Made by a program: the position numbers and the translations under genes. This document shows positions 1 through 6,551 of a stretch of 18,808 bases of DNA, piece by piece; within the stretch, counting starts at the first letter, position 1, and each line of letters starts with the position of its first letter. The notes beneath the pieces are model-generated. The model ran no database searches. It saw only the letters and a list, made by a program, of their open reading frames with translations, and was not told the DNA's origin. Source of the stretch: a bacterium (GTDB lineage Bacteria; Chloroflexota; Dormibacteria; UBA8260; Bog-877); NCBI GenBank assembly GCA_021817025.1, contig JAKAWF010000039.1, positions 1-18,808 on the forward strand. Reading direction: 5' to 3'.

Positions 1-138
1 GGTGACCCGGACCGCGTCATCGCCGCGAGCCGCCTCGCCGACCACCTCCAGGTCGGGTTCCCGGGTGAGAATCTCGCGGGTGCCCTCGCGGACCAGCGTG
101 TGATCCTCCGCGATGACGATGGTGATGGCTTCGCTCAT
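1..138 (-). CDS. NarL/LuxR-type response regulator, N-terminal part (truncated by window edge)
   Basis: The minus strand from an ATG at 138 reads 46 residues beginning MSEAITIVIAEDHTLVREG. This is the start of a receiver domain of the NarL/DevR type: a hydrophobic first strand followed by the acidic pair E11-D12, then the LVREG helix typical of this subfamily. The phosphoacceptor Asp and the expected LuxR-type DNA-binding domain lie outside the window. A good ribosome binding site (AAGGAG) sits a few bases before the ATG, which fixes the start. The gene lies 103 bp downstream of a histidine kinase on the same strand, so it is the probable partner regulator. The intervening leader contains a dormancy-box-like dyad. 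Only the receiver assignment is seen; the DNA-binding half is inferred from the family. Confidence 0.85.
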   Translation of the reverse strand, partial: MSEAITIVIAEDHTLVREGTREILTREPDLEVVGEAARGDDAVRVT

Positions 139-172
139 GCTGCTCCTTGAATTGAAGGTTAGCTCGCCGGCA

Positions 173-185
173 GCGACTCAGTCCC
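173..185. promoter_or_regulatory. dyad resembling a DosR/DevR dormancy box
   Basis: In the leader of the response-regulator gene, 35 bp before its ATG, the minus strand reads GGGACT-G-AGTCGC. The two hexamers form a near-perfect inverted repeat (11 of 12 positions agree with GGGACT and AGTCCC). The mycobacterial DosR box has the same half-sites separated by two bases; here there is one. As the neighbouring kinase is DosS-like, autoregulation of this operon by the encoded regulator is a reasonable inference, but the altered spacing weakens it. Confidence 0.35.
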
Positions 186-241
186 CCCGGTATTACGCGG
201 TTTCCACTAGGTGATTGCCACCGTGCGCGCGGTCCGGCACC

Positions 242-1942
242 TCAGGTCCCTCCGGCGAAGGGCTCCGGCGCGATGATCCGGGCCACCACCAGTGTCCCCC
301 GCCCGGGGTGGGACCTGACCCGGAGCCAACCTCCCAGTAGAGTGGCGCGCTCCCGCATCCCCAGCATGCCCAGGCCATCGTGGCTGGGCCGCCCGTGGAC
401 CACTCGGAACCCGATCCCGTCGTCGCTGATCGCCAGCCGCAGCCAGGACCAGCGGTCGTCGAGGCGGATCACCACGTGAGCGGCATTGGAGTGGCGCTCG
501 ACGTTGGAGAGGGCCTCCTGGGCAATGCGCAAGAAACCCCGCTCCACCGGTTCGGACCAGCGCCGTTGGGCGCCCTCGATTCGGACCGAGACGTCCACGT
601 TGGCGCGCTGGGAGAACCGCTCTCCCAGTTCGGACAGAGCGGGACCGAGGCCCTGTTCGTCGAGAGTCTCCGAGCGCAGCCCTTCGGTGAGCTGTCGCAG
701 GCCGTCGGCCACCGCGATCGCGAGGTTGCGGATCTCCGCCAGCTGACTGGCGGCCGGCCCGGTGAGTTCAGGCTCCGCGGCCAGCCGTTCCAGCCGACGG
801 GAGAGGTAGATCAGAGCTTGCACCGGCTCGTCGTGGATGTCGCGGGCGATGCGGTGGCGCTCCTCCAACACCGCCAGCCGCTGCAGCTCCTCCTGGATCC
901 GCAGGTAGTCGAGCGCCAGCGCCGCCTGGATCGCGAAGCTGTCCAGCAGGTTCATGTCGTCGGGCCGGAACGGCGGCCCGGCCGGTGGCCGGGCGATCAG
1001 GATGGTTCCCTCCACCCGCTCCTGGACCGTGAGCGGGACCACCATCACCGCTCCCACCTCCACCCCGGCCTTGGCGAACCAGCTGGTCTGGGCGCTGCCT
1101 CTCTCGACCAGGCGCGGCCGCCCGCTGCGCATGACCGCGTGGGAGGCGGTCCCGGATCGGGGCAGTTCGAGATGCTCGAGCCGGTGGCTCCCGCGACCGT
1201 CTACCGCCGCCACCCGGAGCCGGGCACTCCCCTGCTGGTGGGGCAGCACCACTGCCGCCAGATCCGACTTGCTGATCTCACGGGCCACCCTGACGATGGC
1301 GGCCAGCAGAGAGTCCACCGAGCCTCTGGAGAGGATGGCCGAGGTGGTCTGGTGGAGAGCCTTCAGCCAGCGCTCGCGCTGCTGCAGCTCCTCATGGCTC
1401 TGGGCATTGGCGATCGCCACTCCAGCCTGGCCGGCCAGGGTGACCAGCAACTCCTCGTCCGCCTCCTGGAATGGCAAACCGCTCCGCTTGTCGGTGAGGT
1501 AGAGGTTCCCGAACACTCTCCCCTTGGCCCGTATCGGAGTGCCGATGAAGGTGGTCATGAGGGGATGGTGTTTGGGGAAACCAACCGAGCTCGGATGATC
1601 CCCAATGCGCTCCAGACGCAGGGGGCGGGGATCCGACACAAGCAGCCCCAACACCCCTTTCCCCTGGGGCGGGTCGCCGATCGAGTCCCGTTGCGCCTGG
1701 TCCAGCCCGACGGTCACGAAGTCGGCGATCGAGCCATCCGGCGCCAGCACCCCCAAAGCGCCGTAACGGGCCTCGGTGAGGCGCGCCGCCAGCTCGACCA
1801 AGCGTTGCAGCACAGTGTCCAGGGAGAGGTCCGACGCCAGCAGGATGCCGGCCTCCACCAGGGCCGCCTGTTCCCGACTCGGCAAGAGTGAGGAGATGGC
1901 GATGGGGCTTGGCTCGGGCACCGGCTTCGCTGCTGCTGTCAT
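242..1942 (-). CDS. DosS/DevS-like sensor histidine kinase with two GAF domains
   Basis: A 566-residue soluble kinase expected to phosphorylate the regulator encoded downstream. It contains GAF1 (about residues 35-180), GAF2 (about 205-345), a HisKA_3 dimerisation segment with the phospho-histidine H370 in RIARDIHDEPVQ, and a C-terminal HATPase (EALSNVERH at 476-484, SDDGIGF at 506-512, DGLGMLGMRER at 522-532). There is no membrane segment. GAF1 carries GVLGLL, HPSSVGFP and FGNLYLTDK blocks, very like mycobacterial DosS. By motif alignment H126 matches the DosS heme ligand His149 and Y148 matches the distal Tyr171, so heme-based O2, NO or redox sensing is possible but unproven. The start at 1942 (MTAAAKP) is preferred because the open frame upstream to 2119 encodes arginine-rich sequence without family resemblance. 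The 103-bp gap to the regulator could hold a second promoter. Confidence 0.9.
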   Translation of the reverse strand: MTAAAKPVPEPSPIAISSLLPSREQAALVEAGILLASDLSLDTVLQRLVELAARLTEARYGALGVLAPDGSIADFVTVGLDQAQRDSIGDPPQGKGVLGLLVSDPRPLRLERIGDHPSSVGFPKHHPLMTTFIGTPIRAKGRVFGNLYLTDKRSGLPFQEADEELLVTLAGQAGVAIANAQSHEELQQRERWLKALHQTTSAILSRGSVDSLLAAIVRVAREISKSDLAAVVLPHQQGSARLRVAAVDGRGSHRLEHLELPRSGTASHAVMRSGRPRLVERGSAQTSWFAKAGVEVGAVMVVPLTVQERVEGTILIARPPAGPPFRPDDMNLLDSFAIQAALALDYLRIQEELQRLAVLEERHRIARDIHDEPVQALIYLSRRLERLAAEPELTGPAASQLAEIRNLAIAVADGLRQLTEGLRSETLDEQGLGPALSELGERFSQRANVDVSVRIEGAQRRWSEPVERGFLRIAQEALSNVERHSNAAHVVIRLDDRWSWLRLAISDDGIGFRVVHGRPSHDGLGMLGMRERATLLGGWLRVRSHPGRGTLVVARIIAPEPFAGGT

Positions 1943-2310
1943 CTCGGCTCGGAAGCAACCATAACGGTCCCCGCCGGCCCGGTCTCGCGCCTGGACGGCT
2001 GGGCGGCGGGCTGGCGGCGACTCCGGTCGGCGCGGGCGTCGCGAGCCCCACCGCCACCGCATCCGTCTCCGCGTCGTCCGGGGTGAGCGCCGGCAACGAT
2101 GCGCCACTTGCCAAGCCATGGCGTCCGCCGCCGGATCCAGGCGCCGCGGCGATGGCGTAGCCGAGAGAGCAAAGCTGGTCGACGTCGCGGCGCCCGGTGC
2201 GCTCGGGCACGCCCCGGTCGGCAGACAGCTGCCGGCCGGCAGGCCCGGGCTGCTCCTGGAGCCAACCGAGCAGACGGACTGCGGCGTTGGCGATAGGGCC
2301 GTCCTCGCGC
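1943..2310. other. intergenic region without a recognisable gene
   Basis: This is the divergent gap between the histidine kinase and the DLH-DinB gene. Open frames cross it on both strands, but their translations are low-complexity Arg/Pro/Gly-rich text, as expected from GC-rich noncoding DNA. It should contain the kinase promoter, but I see no convincing -35/-10 pair. The right part of the gap is described separately. Confidence 0.5.
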
Positions 2311-2348
2311 CGATGCGGACCTCAAATGTCCGCGTCGTGACCTACCAT
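2311..2348 (+). promoter_or_regulatory. 27-bp dyad and candidate -10 element upstream of the DLH-DinB gene
   Basis: Positions 2311-2337 form an inverted repeat: CGA, one mismatch, GCGGAC, a 7-base centre (CTCAAAT), GTCCGC, one mismatch position, TCG. Nine of ten arm positions pair. A TACCAT hexamer at 2343-2348 could be the -10 of the downstream gene. The dyad then covers its -35 region, the usual place for a repressor or activator site. No good TTGACA-like -35 is visible, which would fit an activator or an alternative sigma factor. The symmetry is seen; the function is inferred. Confidence 0.4.
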
Positions 2349-2383
2349 GTGCGGGACCCGTCAGCAGAGCCAGAGGAATGACC

Positions 2384-3469
2384 ATGACCGACGTCATCCT
2401 GTTCCACCACGCTCAGGGCCTCACCCAGGGGGTGCGCCTTTTCGCCGACGACCTCCGCGCCGCTGGCCATCGGGTGACCGTACCTGACCTCTACCAGGGT
2501 CAGACCTTTCCGACGGTGGCCGAGGGCGTCGGCCACGCCCGGGAGATCGGCTTCGACACTCTCCTGGAGCGTGGCCGGCAGGCGGTCGAGGGGCTCCCCG
2601 AGAAGCTGGTTTATGCCGGATTCTCCCTGGGGGCGATGCTGGCGCAGATGCTGGCCCAGACCAGGCCCGGGGCTGAGGGAGCGCTCCTCTTCCACGGATG
2701 TGTGCCGGTTTCGGAGTTCGGCGACGGGTCCTGGCCGGGAGGAGTTCCGCTCCAGATTCACGCCATGGAGCACGACCCCTATTTCGTCGACGAAGGCGAC
2801 ATCGAAGCGGCCCGCGAGCTGGTCGCCAAGGTCCACGGAGCGAAGCTCTTCCTCTACCCCGGGGAGTCGCACCTCTTCACTGACAGCAGTCTGGCCGCCT
2901 ATGACGAGAGGGCGGCCAAGCTTCTGCTCCAGCGGGTGCTGGCCTTCCTCGCCCTGGTCGGCAGAAAGGAGCCGGGGCACCGGGGAGGGGACCTGGAGAT
3001 GCTGGAACAGTTCCTCGACCTCCAGCGGCAGACCATGCTGGCCAAGGCCGCGGGACTGGACCGGGACGCGATGGCTCAGCGGCTGCCGAGCTCGGCCCTG
3101 AGCCTGGGCGGCCTCCTCTATCACCTGGCGCTGGTGGAGGAGAGCTGGATGGAGGCCAGGTTCCTGGGTCGGGGACTGCCCGCGCCCTGGCCCGAGGTTG
3201 ACTTTGACAACGACCCGGAGTGGGAGTTCCGCACCGGAGGGGAGCTCGATCCCGAGGCGGTGCATCAACGCTACCGCGACGCTTGCGAACGAAGCCGCCG
3301 GGCAGTGGCCCAAGCCGACGGCCCGGATCAGCTCTCCGCCATGCCCGCCTGGGATGGCCTGCCCTTCTCACTACGCTGGGTACTGCTGCACCTCATCGAG
3401 GAGACGGCCCGGCACATCGGCCACGCCGACCTGCTCCGGGAGGCCATCGACGGCAGCGTCGGCGAATAG
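2384..3469 (+). CDS. fusion protein: dienelactone hydrolase domain plus DinB/DUF664 domain
   Basis: A 361-residue protein if started at the ATG at 2384, which lies 6 bases after an AGAGGA ribosome binding site; an ATG at 2378 abuts that site and is less likely. In 2378-based numbering, residues 1-195 are an alpha/beta hydrolase of the dienelactone hydrolase type, with nucleophile elbow G-F-S83-L-G, acid D133 (MEHDPYF) and H165 (GESHLF). The nucleophile is Ser rather than the Cys of classical dienelactone hydrolase. Residues about 207-356 are a DinB-type four-helix bundle of the DUF664 kind, with candidate metal ligands H249 (YHLALVEE) and H346/H349 (EETARHIGHAD). In actinobacteria DUF664 proteins relate to mycothiol-dependent transferases. 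The fusion hints at hydrolysis coupled to thiol-dependent detoxification, but the substrate is unknown. It is monocistronic and convergent with the ArdC-like gene. Confidence 0.88.
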   Translation: MTDVILFHHAQGLTQGVRLFADDLRAAGHRVTVPDLYQGQTFPTVAEGVGHAREIGFDTLLERGRQAVEGLPEKLVYAGFSLGAMLAQMLAQTRPGAEGALLFHGCVPVSEFGDGSWPGGVPLQIHAMEHDPYFVDEGDIEAARELVAKVHGAKLFLYPGESHLFTDSSLAAYDERAAKLLLQRVLAFLALVGRKEPGHRGGDLEMLEQFLDLQRQTMLAKAAGLDRDAMAQRLPSSALSLGGLLYHLALVEESWMEARFLGRGLPAPWPEVDFDNDPEWEFRTGGELDPEAVHQRYRDACERSRRAVAQADGPDQLSAMPAWDGLPFSLRWVLLHLIEETARHIGHADLLREAIDGSVGE

Positions 3470-3675
3470 CTGACGGGGGCCGGACTCGCCCAGCGTTTGC
3501 GGTGGGGGCCAGGGGCCGGCCACCACGGTCAGGGAGCTGGTCCGGGCAGGCTGGCGCGCCTGGCGAGCCACCGCCCCAGGTCAGGCCCGAGCCGACCTGG
3601 CACTGGCGCCTGGATCTGGCCATCTCGCAACGGCTTCGGGAGCGTCGCCTGCCATCAGGGGGCGCCAGCGCGACC

Positions 3676-4653
3676 TCAAATTGGGCGGGGCGACCGCGGG
3701 TGCGCCATTGGCTTCGGTGGCGCCACCAGAATCCGGTCCACCGCCACCGCGATCCTGCCTCCAGAGGCGGTGATCGAGCGAACCGCCTCCGGCCCACCCC
3801 CGGCCCAGCTGGCAAGGTAGCCAAAGCTGTAGCTGGAGCTGTCGATGCCAAGGTCCCGGCAGGCGACGTAGGCCACGCTCTCCGCCTCCAGCTCGGCCAG
3901 GGGCCGCGAGCCCTGAAACTCACCTCCGTGAAGCAGCATGTGGGCCAGCTCATGGGTCAGCGTCTTGACTGTCTGCGCCAGGCCCAGTCGAGAGTCGATG
4001 CGAATTCGGCGCAGGGCGTGGCTGCAGTCCCCGTGGCGGCCACCGCGAAGTTCCATGAACTCGACCGCGAAGCCGGCGTCCGCCGCCCGCCCAAGGAGGC
4101 GGTCCAGCTGCGCCTGAGGCGCCTCGCCCGTCAGCTCGGCCAAGGGCCGCGGGAGCTCGTCGCCCTCTGTCTGGGCCACGTCAAAGACCCGCACCACCCG
4201 GAAGGCCATGCCCTCGGCAAGAGGTGTCGGATCCCCCTCCTCCTGCACCTCGGTACTCGCCGGACGGGGCCAGCATGGAGCCAGGATCGAGATCCCCCGC
4301 TCGCCGCGGCGCACCTGGCGTCCGAGCTCCTGCCAGCTCCTGTATCCAGCCACCCAGGTGGCCTCGGGGCGCTGGGACAAGATGAGCACCTGGTTGGAGA
4401 AGCTGTAGGTGCGGAAGCGGCGGCAGAAGCGCAGCCACTCAAGCCAGCCTGACGATGCGGTCAGACCCAGAATGCCATCGCGCAGCCGCTCCAGAGCCGC
4501 CTCATGGGCATCTGGGACGGCCTCCCGTTGCGACTGCAATTTGCCATGGGCCACGCTGCACTGGTCCGCCGAGATCCCCCCGACTGGTCCGGGGCCAGCC
4601 GCGGGCGCGGAGGTTGCCGGGGATCCGGCTCGGGCCCCCGTCGGCGCGGGCAT
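3676..4653 (-). CDS. ArdC-like protein with IrrE-type zinc metallopeptidase motif
   Basis: A 325-residue protein from the ATG at 4653, preceded by a purine-rich GGGGA. The first ~35 residues are a Pro/Ala/Gly-rich linker. Residues ~50-125 match the ArdC N-terminal ssDNA-binding domain (YSFSNQVLILSQ, then PEATWVAGYRSWQELGRQV and RRGERGISILAP). Residues ~215-265 carry the zinc protease signature H234-E-L-A-H238, with E257 in ELEAESVAY as probable third ligand, as in ImmA/IrrE peptidases. ArdC proteins on plasmids protect incoming DNA from restriction; chromosomal relatives are common and mostly uncharacterised. It starts 22 bp after the stop of the ATP-grasp gene on the same strand, so the two are probably co-transcribed. 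The open frame extends further upstream to 4791, but that part overlaps the neighbouring gene and looks noncoding. Confidence 0.85.
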   Translation of the reverse strand: MPAPTGARAGSPATSAPAAGPGPVGGISADQCSVAHGKLQSQREAVPDAHEAALERLRDGILGLTASSGWLEWLRFCRRFRTYSFSNQVLILSQRPEATWVAGYRSWQELGRQVRRGERGISILAPCWPRPASTEVQEEGDPTPLAEGMAFRVVRVFDVAQTEGDELPRPLAELTGEAPQAQLDRLLGRAADAGFAVEFMELRGGRHGDCSHALRRIRIDSRLGLAQTVKTLTHELAHMLLHGGEFQGSRPLAELEAESVAYVACRDLGIDSSSYSFGYLASWAGGGPEAVRSITASGGRIAVAVDRILVAPPKPMAHPRSPRPI

Positions 4654-4675
4654 GGCCCCGGGTCCCCGGCTCGGA

Positions 4676-5905
4676 TCACCCTGCCGGCTCCACCTCGACC
4701 CGCAATTGCGCGTGCGCCTGGCGCAGCGCCCCGGCCGCTGCCGGTCCGTCTGCTCCGTGGGCAAATATGAAGCCCAGGTAGCGATCGCCAACGGGCGGGG
4801 CCGCGATCTGGCCGCCGATCGGCACTGTGATCTCGATCCGGTCCACCCCCGGCACCGCCAGCGCCCGCTCCTGACCGGCCACCTCCAGCAGCCGCCCCGA
4901 CGCCGGGATGGGCAACATCATGACCCCGGAGCCGCCCGCGGTCAGTTCATGGTCGGGAGGCGGATCCCCCAGCGCGTTGAGCAGGATGAGCTCCTCCAGA
5001 GTCGCCCCGGAGCGAAAGTGCAGGACCGCCGAGCACCGGCCGCCAATGGACCGGGAGGCGAGGTCTATCAGGCGTGGCTGCCCCTGCCCGAGCCGAAACT
5101 CAGCATGCACCGGCCCGGTCCCCAGTCCCAGAGCCCAGACCGCATTCTGAAGCTGTCTCCACACCTGCGCGCTCCGGTCGGCAGAAAGCCCGGTGGGCAC
5201 CGTGTAGATGCTCTCCTCGAAGTAGGGACCGTCGAGCGGCTCCGGCTTGTCGTAGATCGCCAGCGGCTGCAACTCGCCATCCAGCAGCAGCGCCTCCACC
5301 GCCACCTCCTTGCCGGCCACGAACTCCTCGACCAGCAGGTCGGCTTGGGAGTGGTCCGCCCGGCAGTCCGGGTCCCCCGCCAGCATGGCCCGGATGCGGT
5401 GTCCGGCCTGAGTCAGCTGGAGCTCGTTCTCGACGCGGATCACGCCCCGGCTGGCCGCCTGATCCAAGGGCTTGACCACGGCTGGAAAGCCGAGGGCTGG
5501 TGGCGGCGCCCCGGCGGCCCAGAGCGCGAAGCCCGGTTGCGGGATCGCGCGCGCCGCCAAGAGCCGGCGGAGCTGGGCCTTGTCCCTGGTGGCCGCGGCC
5601 GCGGCGGGGGAGTTGCCGCCCACGCCCAGGGCCGCCGCCAGGCGGGCGGCATAGATCACTCCGGCCTCATCCGCCGCCACCACCGCTTGAATCCTCGCCG
5701 CACCGGCGAGGCGGGCGACCCGCCCCGCCGCCTCCTCCGGATGCAGGAGGTCGACCACCAGCTCCCGTTCGGGATGGAGGTGTCCCAGAGTCGACGGGTC
5801 CTCCCTGGCGACCACCACCTCCAGGTCCAGCCGGCGCGCGGCCGCGAGGAAGGCGGTGGCGCGATAGGTCCTGCTCGACAGCACCAGCAGCACAGCTCGG
5901 CTCAC
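4676..5905 (-). CDS. ATP-grasp domain ligase (carboxylate-amine type), substrate unknown
   Basis: A 409-residue protein beginning with GTG at 5905. The N-terminus is Rossmann-like (AVLLVLSSRTYRATAF). A central RDKAQLRRLL segment (108-117) leads into the ATP-grasp fold, with FPAVVKPL (K145), LVEEFVAGKEVAVEAL (191-206), HAEFRL (267-272) and LIDLASRSIGG (279-289). The last block replaces the NxR metal-binding motif of classical carboxylases with AxR, as is common in actinobacterial amino-acid-ligase-like ATP-grasp proteins. The family joins a carboxylate to an amine or thiol through an acyl phosphate. Neither the position next to ArdC-like nor that next to nfuA identifies the substrate. The start is only 17 bp from the divergent nfuA start. 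No leader with a Shine-Dalgarno sequence fits in that space, so the mRNA may be leaderless. Confidence 0.85.
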   Translation of the reverse strand: MSRAVLLVLSSRTYRATAFLAAARRLDLEVVVAREDPSTLGHLHPERELVVDLLHPEEAAGRVARLAGAARIQAVVAADEAGVIYAARLAAALGVGGNSPAAAAATRDKAQLRRLLAARAIPQPGFALWAAGAPPPALGFPAVVKPLDQAASRGVIRVENELQLTQAGHRIRAMLAGDPDCRADHSQADLLVEEFVAGKEVAVEALLLDGELQPLAIYDKPEPLDGPYFEESIYTVPTGLSADRSAQVWRQLQNAVWALGLGTGPVHAEFRLGQGQPRLIDLASRSIGGRCSAVLHFRSGATLEELILLNALGDPPPDHELTAGGSGVMMLPIPASGRLLEVAGQERALAVPGVDRIEITVPIGGQIAAPPVGDRYLGFIFAHGADGPAAAGALRQAHAQLRVEVEPAG

Positions 5906-5922
5906 TGCGTCAGACTATCGGT
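5906..5922. promoter_or_regulatory. 17-bp divergent promoter region between ATP-grasp gene and nfuA
   Basis: Only 17 bases separate the GTG of the minus-strand gene from the ATG of nfuA. The AT-rich core GACTAT (5913-5918) can be read as a -10 for nfuA, ending 4 bases before its ATG. Its complement GATAGT (5919-5914) can be read as a -10 for the ATP-grasp gene, ending 8 bases before its GTG. Both distances suit leaderless transcription. Each gene's -35 region would lie inside the other gene. This is inference from spacing. Confidence 0.35.
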
Positions 5923-6522
5923 ATGGTCAGCCCCCCCGACGACCTGCCCGCCCTCGTCCTCAGCGAGCGCGCCGCGGCGAGGATCCGCACCTTCAGAGAG
6001 CGCCAAGGGCACCCTGAAGGCTGGATCTCGATCGCCCCGGCCGGCCTGCAGGGGGAGCGCCTCACCTACAGCTTCGCGCTGGTGGAGAGTGGCGAGCTGA
6101 AGGACGACGAGGTGCTGGTCCGGGGCAGCGACGACATCTCCTTCGTCGCCCCCAAGGTCATCTCCCGCCACGTCATCGGCGCCAAGGTCGACGCCGATGC
6201 GATCTCGGGCGCCCTCTCCTTGGAGACCGGCTACAACCCGGACGCGGATCCGCTCGCCCAGGCGGTCCAGCAGCTGCTCGACGAGGAGATCAACCCGGCG
6301 GTCGGGGCCCACGGCGGCTACATCGGTCTGCTCGACATCGCCGATGGCGTCGCCTACGTCCAGATGGGGGGCGGCTGCCAGGGCTGCGGCCTGGCCGAGG
6401 TCACCCTCTCCCAGGGGGTGCGCACCGCCCTCCTGGAGCGGTTCACCGAGCTCCACGACGTGGTCGACACGACCGACCACGCCCAGGGGGCCAACCCCTA
6501 CTACCAGGCCTCCAAGAAATAG
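5923..6522 (+). CDS. nfuA: NfuA-like iron-sulfur cluster carrier
   Basis: A 199-residue protein. Residues 10-110 form a degenerate A-type (HesB/IscA-like) domain that keeps the overall pattern, ending in GYNPDADP, but has no cysteine ligands, as in Escherichia coli NfuA. Residues 112-199 are the NifU C-terminal domain with the cluster-binding motif C152-Q-G-C155 in GGGCQGCGLAEVTL and the family's conserved tail (DTTDHAQGANPYY). NfuA binds a 4Fe-4S cluster at the interface of a dimer and passes it to target enzymes. The ATG at 5923 is chosen because family similarity begins there; the open frame continues upstream as proline-arginine-rich shadow sequence antisense to the ATP-grasp gene. No ribosome binding site is visible, consistent with a leaderless message. 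No other iron-sulfur assembly gene is nearby. Confidence 0.93.
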   Translation: MVSPPDDLPALVLSERAAARIRTFRERQGHPEGWISIAPAGLQGERLTYSFALVESGELKDDEVLVRGSDDISFVAPKVISRHVIGAKVDADAISGALSLETGYNPDADPLAQAVQQLLDEEINPAVGAHGGYIGLLDIADGVAYVQMGGGCQGCGLAEVTLSQGVRTALLERFTELHDVVDTTDHAQGANPYYQASKK

Positions 6523-6533
6523 GGGGCCGCGTC

Positions 6534-6551
6534 GGTTCTCACCTGAGAACC
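6534..6551. terminator. inverted repeat between convergent nfuA and glycosyltransferase genes
   Basis: GGTTCTCA and TGAGAACC (8-base perfect arms, CC centre) give a 7-bp stem with a 4-base loop. It lies 11 bp after the nfuA stop and covers the glycosyltransferase stop codon. Its position suggests a bidirectional terminator. There is no T-run on either strand, so intrinsic termination would be of the U-less kind described for GC-rich bacteria, or the hairpin may only protect 3' ends. Confidence 0.45.

Noticed and set aside
380..1891. A 503-codon open frame on the plus strand opposite the histidine kinase
   Set aside because: The translation is Arg/His/Gln-rich without family motifs, while the minus strand encodes a complete GAF-HisKA_3-HATPase protein. 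Long antisense frames are expected in GC-rich coding DNA.
1943..2210. Minus-strand frames reaching upstream of the kinase start, which could lengthen it or encode a small protein
   Set aside because: Their sequence is low-complexity and differs from any GAF kinase N-terminus; similarity starts at the ATG at 1942.
3501..3524. Imperfect hairpin (GGTGG with CCACC) between the convergent DLH-DinB and ArdC-like genes, as a terminator
   Set aside because: The stem contains mismatches and no T-run follows; in this base composition it is not distinguishable from chance.
4409..5922. Long plus-strand open frame leading into nfuA
   Set aside because: It is antisense to the ATP-grasp gene, proline/arginine-rich, and NfuA similarity begins only at 5923.
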